Shown here one piece after another: positions 4,958 to 5,942 of a DNA stretch of 5,942 bases; the stretch's first letter is position 1; every line of letters begins with the position of its first letter. The stretch spans positions 1-5,942 of the forward strand of contig JAFQIF010000148.1 of NCBI GenBank assembly GCA_017397695.1, in the 5' to 3' direction. A program made the translations under genes and the position numbers. The stretch is from Clostridia bacterium (GTDB lineage Bacteria > Bacillota_A > Clostridia > Christensenellales > Aristaeellaceae). A model generated the notes under the pieces. It worked only from the letters and a program-made list of their open reading frames with translations. It was not told where the DNA came from and ran no database searches.

Positions 4958-5896
4958 TTACTCATCATTGGCACGCAGAGCGAGCCCCAGAGCGGCGAGC
5001 TTCTGCTCGACCTCTTCAAGAGACTTCTTGCCCAGATTGCGAACCTTCATCATGTCCTCCTGGTTGCGCTGCACCAGCTCGGCGACGGTGTTGATACCGG
5101 CGCGCTTGAGGCAGTTGTACGCGCGAACAGAGAGGTCGAGTTCCTCGATGGTCATCTCCAGGACCTTCTCGCGGTGATCGTCTTCCTTCTCGTTGAAGCC
5201 GACCGTCACCACCTGATCGGTCAGATCCATGAACTGCTTGAGATAGCCGAACAGGATCTTCGCGGAGGTGGAAATCGCTTCATCCGGGTTGATGGAACCG
5301 TCGGTCCACACCTCGAGGGTCAGGCGGTCATAGTCGGTCGCCTGGCCAACGCGGGTATTCTCAACGGTGTAGTTCACCTTGCGGATCGGGGTGAAGATGG
5401 AATCCGTCGGGATCACGCCGATGGGCATGTTCGGATTCTTATTCTTGTCTGCGCTGACATAGCCGCGGCCCTTCTCCAGGGTCAGATGCATGATCAGATC
5501 AGCATCCTCGTTGAGGGTGGCGATGTGCAGATCGCGATTGACAATCTCAATCTGATCATCCACCTCAAGCGCGGCGGCAGTCAACTCGCACGGACCCTTG
5601 ACGTTGATAGACACCGTCTTCGGGCCGTCGCAGTACAGCTTGGCAGAAAGCTCTTTCAGGTTGAGGATGATCTCTGCAACGTCTTCCTTGACGCCGGGAA
5701 CGGCGGAAAACTCATGCTGGATGCCCTCAATACGGATGCTGGAAACGGCGACGCCCGGCAGGGAGCTCAGCAGCACGCGGCGCAGGGAGTTACCCAGCGT
5801 CTGGCCAAAGCCATGCTCCAGCGGCTCGACAACGAACTTGCCGTAGCTCTCGCCCGATTCCACGCGTTCGATGCGGGGCTTTTCGATTTCGATCAT
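4958..5896 (-). CDS. rpoA: DNA-directed RNA polymerase subunit alpha
   Basis: The alpha subunit dimerises to nucleate assembly of RNA polymerase, and its C-terminal domain binds UP-element DNA and activators. The 312-residue product is complete and of normal length. The N-terminal assembly domain has [20 protein letters not shown] at 21-40, followed by [10 protein letters not shown] at 41-50. The E-K-G-R-G-Y block is at 141-146. A flexible linker near 235-245 leads to the C-terminal domain (about 247-305). There, R258 and N261-C262-L263-K264 sit where the DNA-contacting residues lie (equivalent to R265 of E. coli), and R286-N287-L288-G289-K290-K291-S292 follows the helix-hairpin-helix-like pattern. 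AGGAGG (complement of 5907-5912) lies 10 nt before the start at 5896. By the usual order, rpsD would lie just beyond the right edge, but it is not visible here. The last 46 bases of the window hold only this leader. Confidence 0.98.
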   Translation of the reverse strand: MIEIEKPRIERVESGESYGKFVVEPLEHGFGQTLGNSLRRVLLSSLPGVAVSSIRIEGIQHEFSAVPGVKEDVAEIILNLKELSAKLYCDGPKTVSINVKGPCELTAAALEVDDQIEIVNRDLHIATLNEDADLIMHLTLEKGRGYVSADKNKNPNMPIGVIPTDSIFTPIRKVNYTVENTRVGQATDYDRLTLEVWTDGSINPDEAISTSAKILFGYLKQFMDLTDQVVTVGFNEKEDDHREKVLEMTIEELDLSVRAYNCLKRAGINTVAELVQRNQEDMMKVRNLGKKSLEEVEQKLAALGLALRANDE

Positions 5897-5942
5897 TAGG
5901 CAGATTCCTCCTCACAGTTGCCGTGAAAAAACCGTAGCAAAC

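Noticed and set aside
5174..5899. A 241-codon plus-strand open frame opposite rpoA
   Set aside because: Its sequence mirrors rpoA codons, shows no family motif, and lacks a ribosome binding site. rpoA on the other strand is unmistakable.

Overview
The window reads as chromosomal DNA of a Gram-positive, fairly GC-rich member of the Bacillota, most likely a Clostridia relative of the kind common in gut communities. The evidence is the Firmicutes-type RpoA and L17 proteins, strong AGGAGG-like ribosome binding sites 7-10 nt before most starts, rho-independent terminators with U-tracts, and a GC-rich hairpin element between genes that resembles repeats I remember from gut Clostridia. I cannot place it below class level. 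Every supported gene lies on the minus strand, so transcription runs from high to low coordinates.

Right to left: rpoA (5896-4958) and rplQ (4777-4265) are the end of a conserved ribosomal-protein operon, closed by a strong terminator (4250-4214). Next is a 480-residue protein of the GMP synthase (GuaA) family (4150-2708) with its own terminator (2702-2660). A tandem-GNAT acetyltransferase (2501-1686) follows, preceded by an extended -10 promoter (near 2594), then a GC-rich hairpin repeat (1663-1590), then purD (1540-275). A hairpin after purD overlaps the predicted promoter of the last gene, dapA, whose first 53 codons (159-1) are in the window and which runs off the left edge.

The genes cover transcription (RNA polymerase alpha), translation (L17), purine synthesis (PurD, and by family the GuaA-like protein) and lysine/peptidoglycan precursor synthesis (DapA). 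They look like several short transcription units rather than one pathway operon.

The item most worth attention is the GuaA-like protein. It keeps the full GMP synthase layout and an intact ATP-pyrophosphatase P-loop. It has lost the glutaminase nucleophile and histidine, the D-x-M-T-x-D-W motif and the C-terminal K-P-P-x-T-I-E-W-E motif. It is therefore unlikely to be an ordinary glutamine-dependent GMP synthase and may be an ammonia-dependent or neofunctionalised paralogue. Secondary points are an L17 about 50 residues longer than usual, a 12-bp inverted repeat that shares bases with the rplQ terminator, and a dapA promoter built into the purD hairpin. I saw no tRNA, rRNA, CRISPR array, insertion sequence or phage gene.
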